The notes: generated from the letters alone by a model not told the origin. A stretch of 64,000 nucleotides of DNA from Treponema sp. (GCA_016290995.1 JAEEVR010000015.1:1-64000), one strand, 5' to 3'. Positions 37,801 to 46,069 are shown, counted from the stretch's first letter. Numbers and translations: made by a program.

Positions 37801-40201
37801 CAACGTTCAAGCGGCGGCGGACTTGGGCAACGCGACAGGAACGGCAGGAATCACCTTCGCCGGCCTTGCCACAACCGCAAGCGGAAGCGTAAACGCCTCG
37901 CTAAAAACAGGAAGCGGCTCTCCGCACGCGCTTTACAGAAATTTCTCAACCACAGCAGGAGACCCCGCGGCAAACCAAGCGGCCCGCATCCGCGTTTCAA
38001 TCGCGGGCTGGGTTGACGGAACGGTCGCCGGCAGCTACAAAAATTGGGCGGGCTACATCAGTTCCGCCGATACGCCTTCTGGAAATATAACCAGAATCGC
38101 AAACGCAAACATCAAGGACAAGTCGCCCGCTCAAAATTCCCTTGACGCCAACCCCTCAAGGCCAAACCACGCGCTCCCGACCTTAAGCGTTCAAAGCGCG
38201 ACCAACCAATTGTACGGCTCTTGGGACGTAACGCCTCCGTCATTCGCTCCTGTTCGCATAAACGGAACCACAACTTGGGCAATTCCCCATTACGACGGAA
38301 GCCAAGAATTTGAATACGTAGGAGCCAGTTACGGAACCGGAACATTGTCCGCCATAGAAGTGCATTGGTTTGACAACCAGCCCGCATATTCAGCAGAAAA
38401 CCCACAATGGTTTAGCCGCGTTGGTTGGGCCAACGCAAGCTCGCCGACGCAATACTCAACAATCGTAAGCTACGCCGCCGACGTTCGCGGAGGAAGCCGC
38501 CCGGACATCGGCTCCGCCGTGACAAGCGTCAACGCCACAACTGGCGGAATCCGCTACTGCAGCCTTTACAACGCCTACAACGCGTTCAAATACTCAGTCG
38601 TAGGAAGCGGAACATACCACGACTTTACTCAAACAATCCAAGGCGGAGCGGAAAGCTCTTTGTTCACATACGCAGGAACAGCCACAGGCACGCACACAAC
38701 CGGAGCCGAAGACGGCTTGTACTGCAAGCTGCGCTTGGACGACACGACGCTTCAGCCAAACACGACTTTCTTAATGCAATTTGACTCAGACGCTTGCTGT
38801 GTCACTGACTTGGCCGGAAATAGAATTCAATGCGGCAGCATAACGATGAAAAGCGTTGACAGAACGCCGCCCGAATACTTGATGACAGCCGTTCCTATTG
38901 GAACAAAACAAATGTTAATCATCTTCTCAAAGGAATTGAACGTCGACACGCTCACCTTGTATGACGACGCGACGACTCACACAGACGTGTCCGCGTTGGA
39001 CTACATTCCCCAGGCGCTTGAGCTTACAGGAGGATCGGGAACAATCGCGATCGACCAAAGCGTTCCCGCGACCTGCGTCTTTAGGAACAACAAGTCAACC
39101 GGCATCGTGGTGACGCTAAGCCAAAACGCCGTCCTCAACGATATAACCGGAGGAATTTTTGTCAAAGCGATCGGCGTAAGCATGTACGACCCGCTCGCTG
39201 GAATTCCCGCGACAATCACATACATCCAGGACTCTATCGGAAACTATCTTGTTCCCAACAAACAGCACGCGCTCAGCGACTTTGCCGTAAACGCCGTCAA
39301 CCCGCAATACGCCTACGACAACACGCTTACCGACGGAGGAGTTTCAACCGACTACAGTTTGTACCAAGAGGGAGCGTGGGCCGTCCGCGACTGGAACGCG
39401 GAGCAAGGCAACTACGGAACGCTTTCCGCCGCTAAAGAATACATCATGCAAACAACTTTGTACGACGGCACAAGCGACAACACAGGCGGAGCGGCAGACT
39501 TTTTGGGAACGTCTCCGACGCAAACAATCACATCTTTCTTTGACTCCGCTCCCGACGCAAACTCGGTGTCAACAAAGATAAACGAAAACACAAGACTCTC
39601 TTGGAGAATTTGGCATCCGAATTCCACCCCCGACTACGTCTTTACTTCGCTCGCGACTATAAACAACGTTCCTCAATTCAACCTTGACGGAAGCGCCAAC
39701 GATTCCGGCGTTGTCTTTGACATTCCGCAAAGCGTTTCTTCCGCCAAATGGAAAAGCGGCGACCAAGTTTCGTTCCTCTTTAAGATGGGCAACTACACAG
39801 TAGACCACTTTGACGACGGAAGGCCCTTCCCCCTCTACGCCGTCCGCCTCAAGGACCCCAACGACATAACCTCGCTTGACTTGTGGTCGTTTAAGATCAA
39901 GACCACAAGCCTGCAGCGCGGCGGCGTAAGCATTTTGAACAATGTAATCGATTTGAACACCGGCGAGCACACCGTAATTCAAGTTGACATGAAACAGTCG
40001 GGCAACCTTAACGTAATCGTTATGACCCTTGACGGAAACATCGTAACTTACTTGCGCCACGGACAGACGGACGCCGGCACCCACTACTATAATTGGAACG
40101 GGACCAACAACGGCGGATCAAAGGTGGCCAGAGGCCTCTACTTTGTCCGCGTCATCGGTCCCGGCATAGACGAAACGCGCAAGGTTATGTGCGTTAAGTA
40201 G
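28853..40201 (+). CDS. Giant repeat-rich surface protein with C-terminal FlgD-type Ig domain
   Basis: The predicted protein has 3,782 residues. I chose the GTG that begins a clear signal peptide (KKSLRLL, hydrophobic core, PAFGA); a TTG at 28778 is an alternative. Residues up to about 3,000 are low in Cys and rich in Thr, Ala, Gly, Ser and Asn, with recurring strands (VTGATTNNGTI, GTIAALTV) as in right-handed beta-helices. Three W-x-GA...DW...NWNYN-like modules start near nt 28,920, 32,565 and 34,540. The last about 90 residues resemble a FlgD/T9SS-type Ig domain (NWNGTNNGGSKVARGLYFVRV). It is probably exported to the surface; adhesion is a guess. Internal duplications are recent. Confidence 0.8.
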   Translation: MKKSLRLLTFIIVSFALPAFGATTYYWAGGVDTNWTTAGNWRTESETGPVASYYPGENTGDTAYIACEPSVSIDADIELAELYIHKTISQYVSTNWTTTFTGSGSLTFDKMDFYRASSASGVTGTLILDCPVFCNGSIMTHSGTIFTANEPITLLTDSDITLIGDGVATISKLSGAKTATLFCGSTNGITVSSFDTIDVPSIAVSSSSEAVSLGGGKIADLTVPSGKQANITGNLQVTGATTNDGTITTSAGATFVDVQMDGGSLINAGSGAVIATTIAIASGNATITNSGSGAITVGTLSGANTATLSTATDDGIEISGYDAATKIAVAASSKNVSLNGGALDTLTINGGAKATVNGDITTTNGITNYGTLATSAAVAITGPVTNNGTIDAGANSLTFNDKVTSGASAKITSPSVTVNAAAASDLGTVAMTDATSITNNGVGKVTVTKISGAEIATLTNGATAGGIAISSYDATNVPSVTVASDSISLGTGTIAALTVDASAEAAVAGNLTVTGATTNAGTISVGANSITFAGAVTSTSGTVAMTTGGVTVSGAAASNFGTVQCAGGAFTNSGSGSTTVADFAMSDNSVVTNSAGGTLTLTKLSGAYNATIKSVSADNGMTINSYDATTKIEVAASSKNVSLNGGALDTLTINGGAKATVNGDMTTTSSITNNGTLATSAAVAITGPVTNNGTIDAGANSLTFNDKVTSGASAKITSPSVTVNAAAASDLGTVEMTAATSITNNGAGKVTVTKISGAEIATLTNGATAGGIAISGYDESAIPSVKVASDNVSLDGGTIAALTVNASVTATVSGNLTVTGATTNNGTIAAGANTVTFNGAVTSGASAGITTTTGKIITKTASGLGTVTVQSAGGSVEHAGSGAVTVTELVMDANASVTSSSTGAITLSKITGANTATLSSETGSITVSAYDTTNVPKIVLAADSQNVSLAGGTIAALTVAAGAQADATGNLTVSGATTNNGTINAGTNSLTFNGAVTGASGTIKSTSITVGATTASNLGTVEMTAATSITNSGAGSTTVTKLTGNKTATLNASSGSITVSGYDATPTIIASSQNISLGAGTIAALTVDGASDKATITGNLTVTGNITNNGTLDASAATITMTGASPTLTGNGPAENTKIKDLVVNSVADADVTLTINGAHTIAGTLDLKGTENHPLTIEGSGSITLLSTQDGGQYLKITRGGVSIDSTHYYIAENSEFDSDPLYGMDNNWVIMNPLMEFVWTGANGTDWGTASNWNYNLVPGLASATGGVDTRDYPVTIPDSPSGVNFPVAAAAYTVKSLQVGQAASSSATLELSSASNIAATAASAALSNYGTITYSHTGRITDGTTFINDAAHGGTVEFASASGAADLSTPTAGYYNLTINGSGTYTASGPLTVTNALEVSAGNANFNGVTSVKTASITTTGSLALGDGAGDSFEVTNGALALPSTIATSPATLTLAGTITASGGITLGHDATLAANTTFASATTIDDPVKLTGAFTVENTAALTTTLTKTLTLVNASLKNTGAAANGYIVFEGTAAQTFTPNTAAYSNITVNKTSGAFTVDQALETASLTITQSGGSTFNGLVTVTTAYTDATTAGSIAFNAGCAFTPAATFNTTGTLALAGTPTACAFAGGLEHTAGPTMIKGQLNTTDAAITLGATTLAADTTINAGSGAVSINGPLNGAFNFTSNGTGSLTFAGAVGGSSAPKTITVTGPAIVTAPSIKTSDAQEYKDNLTFNANCAVTGPVKMTGTTATLGGTGKATIADFAYEPAAASGTNLTINNDNSFAKFSCTKGGATLTINGAQTITGTGTEAATTPLELKGANGNLLTINGSGSITLSAAQNDTQYGQYLNVAYNGVSINAPQYYIAENSQFDSDPLYGERNNWIILNPSMVFKWTGATSTDWGTRSNWNYNLIPGTGHGLTGDTSSVPVNTKNYDVIIPNVPSGVATNFPVVTATQGYSVGNLTIDENTTPRKASVTINTAGTTSTTDTGAIKIKAGKKLTNYGTIIYQKTGRVTQSNVFYNDADTTHKGTVVFDTGSAAADLANVAYYDLIVSGRGAFSTTAGKTLIVNNDMTYSGGGSSGDSLTLNDTATISNDLTISGTGTFTSNAALTVTNALTASNGSVNFNASSGDTETKAGSADFTPASSATLKLSLGNNEGDKFTLTGASSSLVLPAGLNALTLAGTITAPGGITLGHGATLADNTIFASATKTDAPVKLTGAFTVENTAALTTTLTNTLTLVNASLKNTGAAANGYIVFEGAAAQTFTPNTAAYSKITVNKTSGSFTVDQALETANLTITQSGGSTFNGLVTVTTAYADAAAAGDITFNAGCDFTFTSSAATFNTTGTLTLVGTSTACAFAGGLTHTEGPTVLSGSVTAADNDIAIGKTSPDKATTLDAGTTIDAGSGDISVNGTLNGAFQLTSSGTNVTFNGAIGNSASPTQFTSTGATTLNGTTKIAGPISITGSATINAATTTTNSGDISITGTAAINANTTIDGKITISGETTVTAASITTPTDPATGLQLYMDNLAFNSNCTVTGTVQAAANVATSGAAKATFNNNLWLYTNAGNAKDSTLGGGSASPSLDIKGNLFIAKSGQAATIASAVSSAKNILLLHGTLNVNAALSSTQDIILLGANYGINDTNETAASGVHGLFAYKPAAPLARKCPASYTDAFPTACPDGTTISQTWTGAVATTAGATISAGQNFYTNGLSSLGSGAWTLLLKDNNKQTDAFAEIYNSTVSNCTASPFGGSGTVYIAAAEHNTVSGCSSNIVTSRPVIFEAYTVYDDVVYISFKDSAGNAVTIENSGNEISAAAANIRNSDRVYAATYIDADCQISTNGKGDIAGGFYIKSSNKWNTDANGINAGAAQSTDRGSTGVDPAHRTTIPYLNLPKALSTLYETLRDSSKNRIAHYGDGHIYTAVADKCAPVLIKVLTGQEMHEDPASQKDYDAHNFVEFVYSEPVDISSVSGATSVAESAVNVQAAADLGNATGTAGITFAGLATTASGSVNASLKTGSGSPHALYRNFSTTAGDPAANQAARIRVSIAGWVDGTVAGSYKNWAGYISSADTPSGNITRIANANIKDKSPAQNSLDANPSRPNHALPTLSVQSATNQLYGSWDVTPPSFAPVRINGTTTWAIPHYDGSQEFEYVGASYGTGTLSAIEVHWFDNQPAYSAENPQWFSRVGWANASSPTQYSTIVSYAADVRGGSRPDIGSAVTSVNATTGGIRYCSLYNAYNAFKYSVVGSGTYHDFTQTIQGGAESSLFTYAGTATGTHTTGAEDGLYCKLRLDDTTLQPNTTFLMQFDSDACCVTDLAGNRIQCGSITMKSVDRTPPEYLMTAVPIGTKQMLIIFSKELNVDTLTLYDDATTHTDVSALDYIPQALELTGGSGTIAIDQSVPATCVFRNNKSTGIVVTLSQNAVLNDITGGIFVKAIGVSMYDPLAGIPATITYIQDSIGNYLVPNKQHALSDFAVNAVNPQYAYDNTLTDGGVSTDYSLYQEGAWAVRDWNAEQGNYGTLSAAKEYIMQTTLYDGTSDNTGGAADFLGTSPTQTITSFFDSAPDANSVSTKINENTRLSWRIWHPNSTPDYVFTSLATINNVPQFNLDGSANDSGVVFDIPQSVSSAKWKSGDQVSFLFKMGNYTVDHFDDGRPFPLYAVRLKDPNDITSLDLWSFKIKTTSLQRGGVSILNNVIDLNTGEHTVIQVDMKQSGNLNVIVMTLDGNIVTYLRHGQTDAGTHYYNWNGTNNGGSKVARGLYFVRVIGPGIDETRKVMCVK
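29817..31195 (+). repeat. Direct repeat inside the giant gene, offset 915 bp
   Basis: About 29817-30280 and 30732-31195 are nearly identical at the DNA level with a constant offset of 915 bp (305 codons). Synonymous sites are mostly unchanged too, which points to recent duplication or gene conversion. The DNA between the copies is more diverged. Confidence 0.75.
33221..35804 (+). repeat. Direct repeat inside the giant gene, offset 2,184 bp
   Basis: About 33221-33620 and 35405-35804 are nearly identical with a constant offset of 2,184 bp (728 codons). Flanking modules (the IAENS-FDSDPLYG segment and the NWNYN module) are duplicated too but with indels, so the larger unit is about 2 kb. Confidence 0.75.
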
Positions 40202-40218
40202 GAACGATAAAAGCGCGC

Positions 40219-40557
40219 TTACTTTGCCTTGGCCTTGCTGATAAAGCAAGCGATGCCTTCCATCGGATACTTTTCACGCAAGTCTTTGGCAAGGTCGACG
40301 ATTTTTTCGGCCTCGTCCTTGGAGCAGTAAACGATAATCATTTCGTTAAGCTGCGGCCAAACCGAGTCGCCCAATTTTGGATTTGAAAAACCGGCTCCGG
40401 TAACGCCGCTGATTTTTGTGTAATGGGCGCCGATGCCTTTTTTCTTAAAGCCGTCCATAAAGTCTTCGTCAACGGCGGCGGAAAAAATAAGCTCGACGCG
40501 CTTTAACTTGCCGCCGTTTTTGCCGGCGTTTTCTTTCTTGTCTTTTTTGTCTTTCAT
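40219..40557 (-). CDS. PG0541-type transporter-associated protein
   Basis: At 112 residues, after a Lys-rich start, the core alternates strands and helices (KRVELIFSAAVDEDFMDGFKK, EMIIVYCSKDEAEKIVDLAKDL), as in small PII-like ferredoxin folds. It is the last gene after tolC, MFP and RND genes, the same order as the Porphyromonas PG0538-PG0541 cluster, where the family name comes from. It may sense a ligand or regulate the pump. It converges on the giant gene 17 bases away. Confidence 0.65.
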   Translation of the reverse strand: MKDKKDKKENAGKNGGKLKRVELIFSAAVDEDFMDGFKKKGIGAHYTKISGVTGAGFSNPKLGDSVWPQLNEMIIVYCSKDEAEKIVDLAKDLREKYPMEGIACFISKAKAK

Positions 40558-40569
40558 TTTCCGCCCCCT

Positions 40570-43500
40570 TTATTTTTTCTCTTCAAGCCGCTTTTGCTTG
40601 GCCTCAAGCTTGGCCGCCTTTTTTGCGGCGACGCGCTCGCGGCGGCTGTTAAAGATGTGGTAAACCGCCGGCATCAAGAACAAGGTCATAAGCGAACCGA
40701 ATGTCATGCCGCCGAATACCGTAAGGGAAATCGGCTGCATCGAAGCGCTTCCTTCGCCAGGGAAGAAGGCCATCGGCATCAAAGAAATTACGGTCGTAAG
40801 CGTTGACATCAAAATCGGGCGCAAACGGTTGCGAGCGGCCTCGACGCAGGCTTCGTCCAACGAGTAGCCGCGTTTTCGCAGCAAGTTGGTGTAATCAACC
40901 AAAACGATGCCGTTGTTTACAATCGTTCCGACCAAAACCAAAATTCCCATTACGGTAACGATGCTAAGCTGGTTGCGGGTCAAAGCGTAAATCGCCATAA
41001 CGCCGATGAACGAAAGCGGAATCGTAAGCAAAACGATAAAGGGGTCCAAGAGCGACTCAAACTGGCTGGCCATTACGACGAATACCAAAATCGTAGCCAT
41101 CAAAATGATCGCGCCAAAGTTCACGACAGCCTTCATCATTTCCTCGTAGTCGCCCGAAATGTTAATGCGGACGTTTTCGTCGGCGGGAATGTTGTCGTTG
41201 ATGATTTTTGTCAAGCCGGACTGAATCTTGTCAAGCGAAACGCCGGTCTTGGGCTTTGTGGAAATATGGATGATGCGCGACTGGTTTTCGCGGCGGATTG
41301 TAACCGGCGCCAAAGACTGCTCGTAATGCGCGAAGCTCGAAAGCGGAACGCGCAAGCCTTGGGCGTTAACAACCGAGATTTTGTCCAAGTCGTCCAAGGC
41401 CGAAGTGTCCTTCTTTGCGAGGCGAACGATTACGTCGATGTCGTTTCCTTTGTCGGTGTAGCGGCTGGCCGTCGCTCCGTTAATCGCGCCGCGGATTTCA
41501 GAGCCGACGTTGTAGATGTTCAAGCCAAGCTCGTACATCTTGGCGCGATCAACGACGATTTCGGCTTGCGGAAGTCCGTCCTCCAAGTCGCTGGAAACTT
41601 CGGTCACAAAGTCGCCGGCCTGTTCCTTTAAAAGCTTTTCTATCTTGCGGCTTGTCTCGCGCAAAAGGTTCAAGTCGTTGCACTTGATGTTCACGGACAT
41701 TCCGCCAGAAGAAGCGTCGTTCATGTTTGTGCCGAACTTCATGTTTGCGCCGGGGAACATGTTAAAGTACTTTCGCAGCTTTTCCTTGGCGCTCTTTACG
41801 TTATCCCATCCTTTTTCTCGCTTGCTTTCTTCGTAAAAGGCGAATACGACTGTCGCGTTGTTGGTTCCCTTGTCGGCGGACCACATTCCAGAGCCGCCAG
41901 TCATAATGGCGGTGTACTTTACGCCAGCCAAGTCCTGCATCGCGGACGACTGCAAGGATTCGGCCACTTGGTTTGTAACGTCAAGCGTCGTTCCCTTTGG
42001 AAGCTCAACCTCAACTTGAACGACGTTGCTTCCCGCTTCCGGCATAAAAATAAAGCCTACAAATTTAACGGTGAAGATTGAAAGTATGAACAAGCCGAGC
42101 AGCGCGAAAACGCAAAGCTTTTTGTGGCCCAAAACCCAGCGGACTTTGTTGGCGTAAGCGTCGTCAAGGTTTTTGAAAAAGCGGTTGAACAAACGGTTCA
42201 CGCTGGCAAAAGCGCCTGAATAATTCGAGTCCGCGTTCTTGCTGATTTTAAGATAGCTTGAAGTCAAGACCGGAACAAGCGCGATGGCTACAATCAAAGA
42301 GCACATCAATGAGAAAATGATTGTCCAGGCAAGGCTGTCAAAAATCTGCCCCATCATTCCAAGCTTGCTGTGGAACATAATCATCGGCAAGAAGATGCAG
42401 ACTGAAGTGAGCGTAGAAGCCGTGATTGAAGTTACCATTTCCTGCGAGCCAAGGACAGCCGCGACCTTTGGCTTGGCCCCGCGCTGGATATAAGCGTAGA
42501 TGTTTTCCAAAACTACGATTGAGTTGTCGACCAACATTCCGATGCCCAAAAGCAAACCGGCCATACTGATCATGTTGATCGTGATTCCCTTAAAGTACAT
42601 CAAGAAAAGCGTGATGCAGACAGAAATCGGAATCGCAAGGCCGATGATGATTGTGCTCTTAAACGAGCGCAAGAAAACAAGCAAAACCAAAATCGCCAAG
42701 AAGGCGCCCTGGATTACCGACTTGACTACTTCGCTGATCGTCTGCTCGATGATGTCAGTCGTGTTGTAAACTTCGGTCATGCTTACGTCGTTGGGAAGGT
42801 TGGACTGAATGCTGGCAAAGGCGTTGCGAACGTTTTTGGCGGCGGTTACGGAATTCTTTCCGCTCTGCTTTTGAACGGTCAAAATAACGCACGACTCGTT
42901 GTCAACGGACGCCAAGGAGTCTTCGTCCTTGTAGCCCTCGTAAACGTCGGCCACGTCGCGCAAAAGAACAGTCTTCATTTCGACGCCGCCGCCAAGTCCG
43001 TAGCTTGAGGCCTTGTAAGAGATTACGGTGTTCTTTAAGTCTTCGACGCTTTGGTACTTACCGCTTGTCTTAATCGAATAGTTTGTGTCGCCGCTGGTAA
43101 TCGTTCCGCCGGCGCTCTGAATGTTTTGCGCGCCGATCATTTGCGCCACAGTGCTGATGCTAAGGCCGTAAGCCTCCAAGCGGTCGCGGGGAATGTCAAC
43201 GTTAATCGATTTTTGGCGGCCGCCCATGATGTTGGCGCTGGCGATTCCGTCAAGCTGCTCCAAGCGCGGCTGAACGATGTCCTTGGCGTAGTCGCGCAAT
43301 TCCTCCGGCGTTCGGTTTCCCTTCAAGGCCAAAACCATAATCGGCATCATCGAAGGGTCCATTTTCATAATGATTGGGCTGTCCGCGTCGTCGGGGAGAT
43401 ACGAGCGGACAATGTCTATTTTGTCTCGTATTTCCCCCGTAGCCGCGTCAAGGTTGGTTCCGTACTCAAGCTCCAAAATGACGAGGCTGTTTCCGTTGGA

Positions 43501-43752
43501 AGACTGCGACTGCAATTTCTTAAGGCCGCTTACGCCAGAAAGCGAAGACTCCAAAGTTCTTGTAATGCTTTGCTCGATTTCTTCAGGGCCTGTGTTTGAA
43601 TAGCTTGTGTAAACAATAATGTATGGAATGTCCATGTCCGGATACATGTCAACCGGCAAGTTGAACACGCAGTAAATGCCAAGCGCGATTACGACCAAAA
43701 ATGTAAGCAGCGTCGTGACCGGCTTGTTTACGCATCTCTCAGAAAAAGTCAT
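40570..43752 (-). CDS. RND efflux pump (HAE1/AcrB family)
   Basis: At 1,060 residues it has the two-fold RND layout: transmembrane helix 1, a large periplasmic loop, six helices, and then a repeat. Signatures are VDMYPDMDIPYI at the start, the helix-4 region MAGLLLGIGMLVDNSIVVLENI with conserved Asp residues for proton relay, and GILVLVGTIVNNGIVLVDY in the second half. It would expel drugs or lipophilic compounds together with the MFP and TolC neighbours. Confidence 0.92.
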   Translation of the reverse strand: MTFSERCVNKPVTTLLTFLVVIALGIYCVFNLPVDMYPDMDIPYIIVYTSYSNTGPEEIEQSITRTLESSLSGVSGLKKLQSQSSNGNSLVILELEYGTNLDAATGEIRDKIDIVRSYLPDDADSPIIMKMDPSMMPIMVLALKGNRTPEELRDYAKDIVQPRLEQLDGIASANIMGGRQKSINVDIPRDRLEAYGLSISTVAQMIGAQNIQSAGGTITSGDTNYSIKTSGKYQSVEDLKNTVISYKASSYGLGGGVEMKTVLLRDVADVYEGYKDEDSLASVDNESCVILTVQKQSGKNSVTAAKNVRNAFASIQSNLPNDVSMTEVYNTTDIIEQTISEVVKSVIQGAFLAILVLLVFLRSFKSTIIIGLAIPISVCITLFLMYFKGITINMISMAGLLLGIGMLVDNSIVVLENIYAYIQRGAKPKVAAVLGSQEMVTSITASTLTSVCIFLPMIMFHSKLGMMGQIFDSLAWTIIFSLMCSLIVAIALVPVLTSSYLKISKNADSNYSGAFASVNRLFNRFFKNLDDAYANKVRWVLGHKKLCVFALLGLFILSIFTVKFVGFIFMPEAGSNVVQVEVELPKGTTLDVTNQVAESLQSSAMQDLAGVKYTAIMTGGSGMWSADKGTNNATVVFAFYEESKREKGWDNVKSAKEKLRKYFNMFPGANMKFGTNMNDASSGGMSVNIKCNDLNLLRETSRKIEKLLKEQAGDFVTEVSSDLEDGLPQAEIVVDRAKMYELGLNIYNVGSEIRGAINGATASRYTDKGNDIDVIVRLAKKDTSALDDLDKISVVNAQGLRVPLSSFAHYEQSLAPVTIRRENQSRIIHISTKPKTGVSLDKIQSGLTKIINDNIPADENVRINISGDYEEMMKAVVNFGAIILMATILVFVVMASQFESLLDPFIVLLTIPLSFIGVMAIYALTRNQLSIVTVMGILVLVGTIVNNGIVLVDYTNLLRKRGYSLDEACVEAARNRLRPILMSTLTTVISLMPMAFFPGEGSASMQPISLTVFGGMTFGSLMTLFLMPAVYHIFNSRRERVAAKKAAKLEAKQKRLEEKK

Positions 43753-43768
43753 TTACAATCCTCCGCCG

Positions 43769-44689
43769 TTATTCTTGAACCGAAACGATGTTGACGCTGG
43801 CGCCGTCGTTCAAAAGGTTCTGGCCCTTGACTACGATTTCGTCTCCGGCGATAAGGCCCTTTGTGATTTCGGTCTTGTTGTCAACCAAGATTCCCTGCTC
43901 AACCGCGCAAAGCTTTACCTTTGCAGGAGTGTCGCCGCTCTTTTGCGAAGAGATGACGAACAAGTAAGGAGAGCCTTCGCGGGTTACAATCGCGCTTGCA
44001 GGAACGACAATCGCGTCCTTGATGCTTTCTGTAATAAGGCGAACTCGGGCGTACATGCCGGCCTTGATTCTGTTGTCCGGCGGATTGATCTTAAGCTTTA
44101 CGCTCATCGTGCGGCTGGACTTGTCCAATACCGGGCTGACTTCAAAAACCTTTGCCTTGAACTCAACGCCTGGATAAGCGTCAAATGTAACGACCGCCGT
44201 CTGGCCCAAGCTGATGCGGCTGATAAAGCGCTCGGCGACGCTTACCTTGATTTCAAGCTCGTCGGTCGAGGCGATTTCGGCGATTACAGTCGCTTGCGAA
44301 ACCATCGTTCCTATTGTAGGAATGAACGAAATGACGCGGCCGGAAATCGGAGCCTTTACAGGGCTCGCGCTGTAGTCCATGCCGGGACGGCTTGCGTCAA
44401 CGTAAGCCAAAACTTGGTTCTTGCTTACCATTTGGCCGACGCTTACCATCGTGCGCGAAATTTTTCCGGCCATGTCGGGCAAAGCCGCTACCGAAGAAAC
44501 GGCCGCGACGTCTCCGCCAAACTCCAAGTATTCGTCAAGGTTTCCCGCCTTGGTCTTGTATGTGTTTACGGCAAACAAGGCCTCAACTTCTTCCTCACTC
44601 TTTTGCTCTTTGCCGTCCTTTTTGCATCCGGCAAAAAGCAGAGCCGCCAGCAAAGCGGCCGCCATGATTTTAATTCCAGTCTTTTTCAT
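43769..44689 (-). CDS. Membrane fusion protein of the RND pump
   Basis: This HlyD/AcrA-like periplasmic adaptor is anchored as a lipoprotein (LLFAGC). It has the split lipoyl/barrel-sandwich motif (GKISRTMVSVGQMVSKNQVLAYVD and PISGRVISFIPTIGTMVSQ) but a short hairpin, followed by a beta-barrel and membrane-proximal domain. GGAGG lies 6 bases before the chosen ATG, which is four codons inside the longest frame. At 306 residues it is a compact member. Confidence 0.9.
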   Translation of the reverse strand: MKKTGIKIMAAALLAALLFAGCKKDGKEQKSEEEVEALFAVNTYKTKAGNLDEYLEFGGDVAAVSSVAALPDMAGKISRTMVSVGQMVSKNQVLAYVDASRPGMDYSASPVKAPISGRVISFIPTIGTMVSQATVIAEIASTDELEIKVSVAERFISRISLGQTAVVTFDAYPGVEFKAKVFEVSPVLDKSSRTMSVKLKINPPDNRIKAGMYARVRLITESIKDAIVVPASAIVTREGSPYLFVISSQKSGDTPAKVKLCAVEQGILVDNKTEITKGLIAGDEIVVKGQNLLNDGASVNIVSVQE

Positions 44690-44704
44690 ATCTTCCTCCA
44701 ATCC

Positions 44705-46069
44705 TTATTCCTTATATGATGACAAGTCTGTGTTCAAAGTGTATTCCAAATCCATCAGAGCGTTGATGTAATTTAGCTTTTGGTTAAGCTGGCCAAGCTT
44801 GGCTTGGTTCAACTGGCTTTCGGAATCTCGCAGGTCCAAAAGCTCTGTGGCTCCGTTTCTGTAGGAGCGGGCGCTTGACTCATAGGCACGTTGGGCAAGA
44901 GTGATGTTGCGGCCCATTGAATCAATTTGCTTTCGAGCTTGGTTCAACGTGTCCACGGCTTTCTTTACGTCAACCTTTTGTTTTTCCTTAAGAGTCTCCA
45001 TAGAGAGCTCAAGCTTTTTTAAATTGGCCTGCGTATCCTTGGCCTTCTGGCGAGTGGCGCTAAACGGCAACATGTCCGTAAGGGTCCAAGCCAGTGTCGC
45101 GCTGAACTTTCCTTGGTCAGTCCATTTTGAGTCGTCGCTAATAAAAGTTTTTGTAGGCTGATAGGCGTAGTTCAAAGAAAGCGCCGGAGAGAAACTCTTG
45201 AAATTCAAGGAATTCAAATTATATTTAAGAACATCTATTTTGTTTTGCATGGAACGGATGTCCAAACTGTTTTCGGAATACTTTTCCAAAAGCTCTTCGC
45301 TTGTTACGTTAACGAATTCAGGCTCGATAGAACCAATAAGCTCAATCTTTGTTCCAACAGGAAGTCCAAGCAAAAAGGCAAAGGTGTCCTTCTGCTGTTC
45401 CAAGGCTTGCTCAGCAGTCTCAACTTCGGGCCTCTGGTTTTCGTAAGTGACCTGAGCGTTGAGCAAGCGCAATTCCGGAATCAAGCCGTTGCGGTAATTG
45501 GCTTCGGCCTGAACCGCTCGCTGGCGCGCGTTTTCCAAAGTGGCTTTTTTTACTTCCAAACTTTCTTTTTGGATCAAAAGTCCGTAGAACAATTTCTTTA
45601 TGTTCATCAAAGTTTCTTTTTGGCTTTGTTCCCAAGTAATTTTTCCGCCCTCGTAGCCAGCCTTGGCCGCCTGTATTTGTCCGATGTAAGCAAGGCTAAG
45701 GTTCAGGCTGGCGTTGACTCCGCCAACCAAAGCCCAATGGTACTTTTCTTTAGCTTCAATAGGGGTGAAAGTCTTTCCTTTCATCGCCGCGCCCATGGCT
45801 CCCATCATGTTCATTTGCTCAAGGTTCGAGTCAATGTCGGTCGTTCGCGCGGCGGTAAAAGTTCCCTGCACTGTCGGCAAAAAAACGTTCCAAGAATACT
45901 TTGACGCGCGCTCCTTGATTTCCAAATCAAGCTGGGCGCTCTTTAATGTTCGGCTGCGTTCTCGGGCCAAATCAAGCGCTTGGTCCACAGTAAGCGCGAC
46001 TGTCTCCTGCGCAAAGGCTGGAACAAAAATCATTGCCGTAAACGCGAGCGCTGCAAAAATTTTTTTCAT
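44705..46069 (-). CDS. TolC-family outer-membrane efflux protein
   Basis: A signal peptide (residues 1-20) is followed by two repeats of coiled-coil helices and barrel strands typical of OEP (PF02321), with ERSRTLKSAQLDLEIKERA and LRDSESQLNQAKLGQLNQ as the helical cores. At 454 residues the length is normal. GGAG precedes the ATG, which overlaps the TetR stop by four bases. Confidence 0.9.
   Translation of the reverse strand: MKKIFAALAFTAMIFVPAFAQETVALTVDQALDLARERSRTLKSAQLDLEIKERASKYSWNVFLPTVQGTFTAARTTDIDSNLEQMNMMGAMGAAMKGKTFTPIEAKEKYHWALVGGVNASLNLSLAYIGQIQAAKAGYEGGKITWEQSQKETLMNIKKLFYGLLIQKESLEVKKATLENARQRAVQAEANYRNGLIPELRLLNAQVTYENQRPEVETAEQALEQQKDTFAFLLGLPVGTKIELIGSIEPEFVNVTSEELLEKYSENSLDIRSMQNKIDVLKYNLNSLNFKSFSPALSLNYAYQPTKTFISDDSKWTDQGKFSATLAWTLTDMLPFSATRQKAKDTQANLKKLELSMETLKEKQKVDVKKAVDTLNQARKQIDSMGRNITLAQRAYESSARSYRNGATELLDLRDSESQLNQAKLGQLNQKLNYINALMDLEYTLNTDLSSYKE

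Noticed and set aside
29000..40100. Many long minus-strand frames opposite the giant gene
   Set aside because: They follow from its repetitive, stop-poor codon use. None has a ribosome site or recognisable domain.
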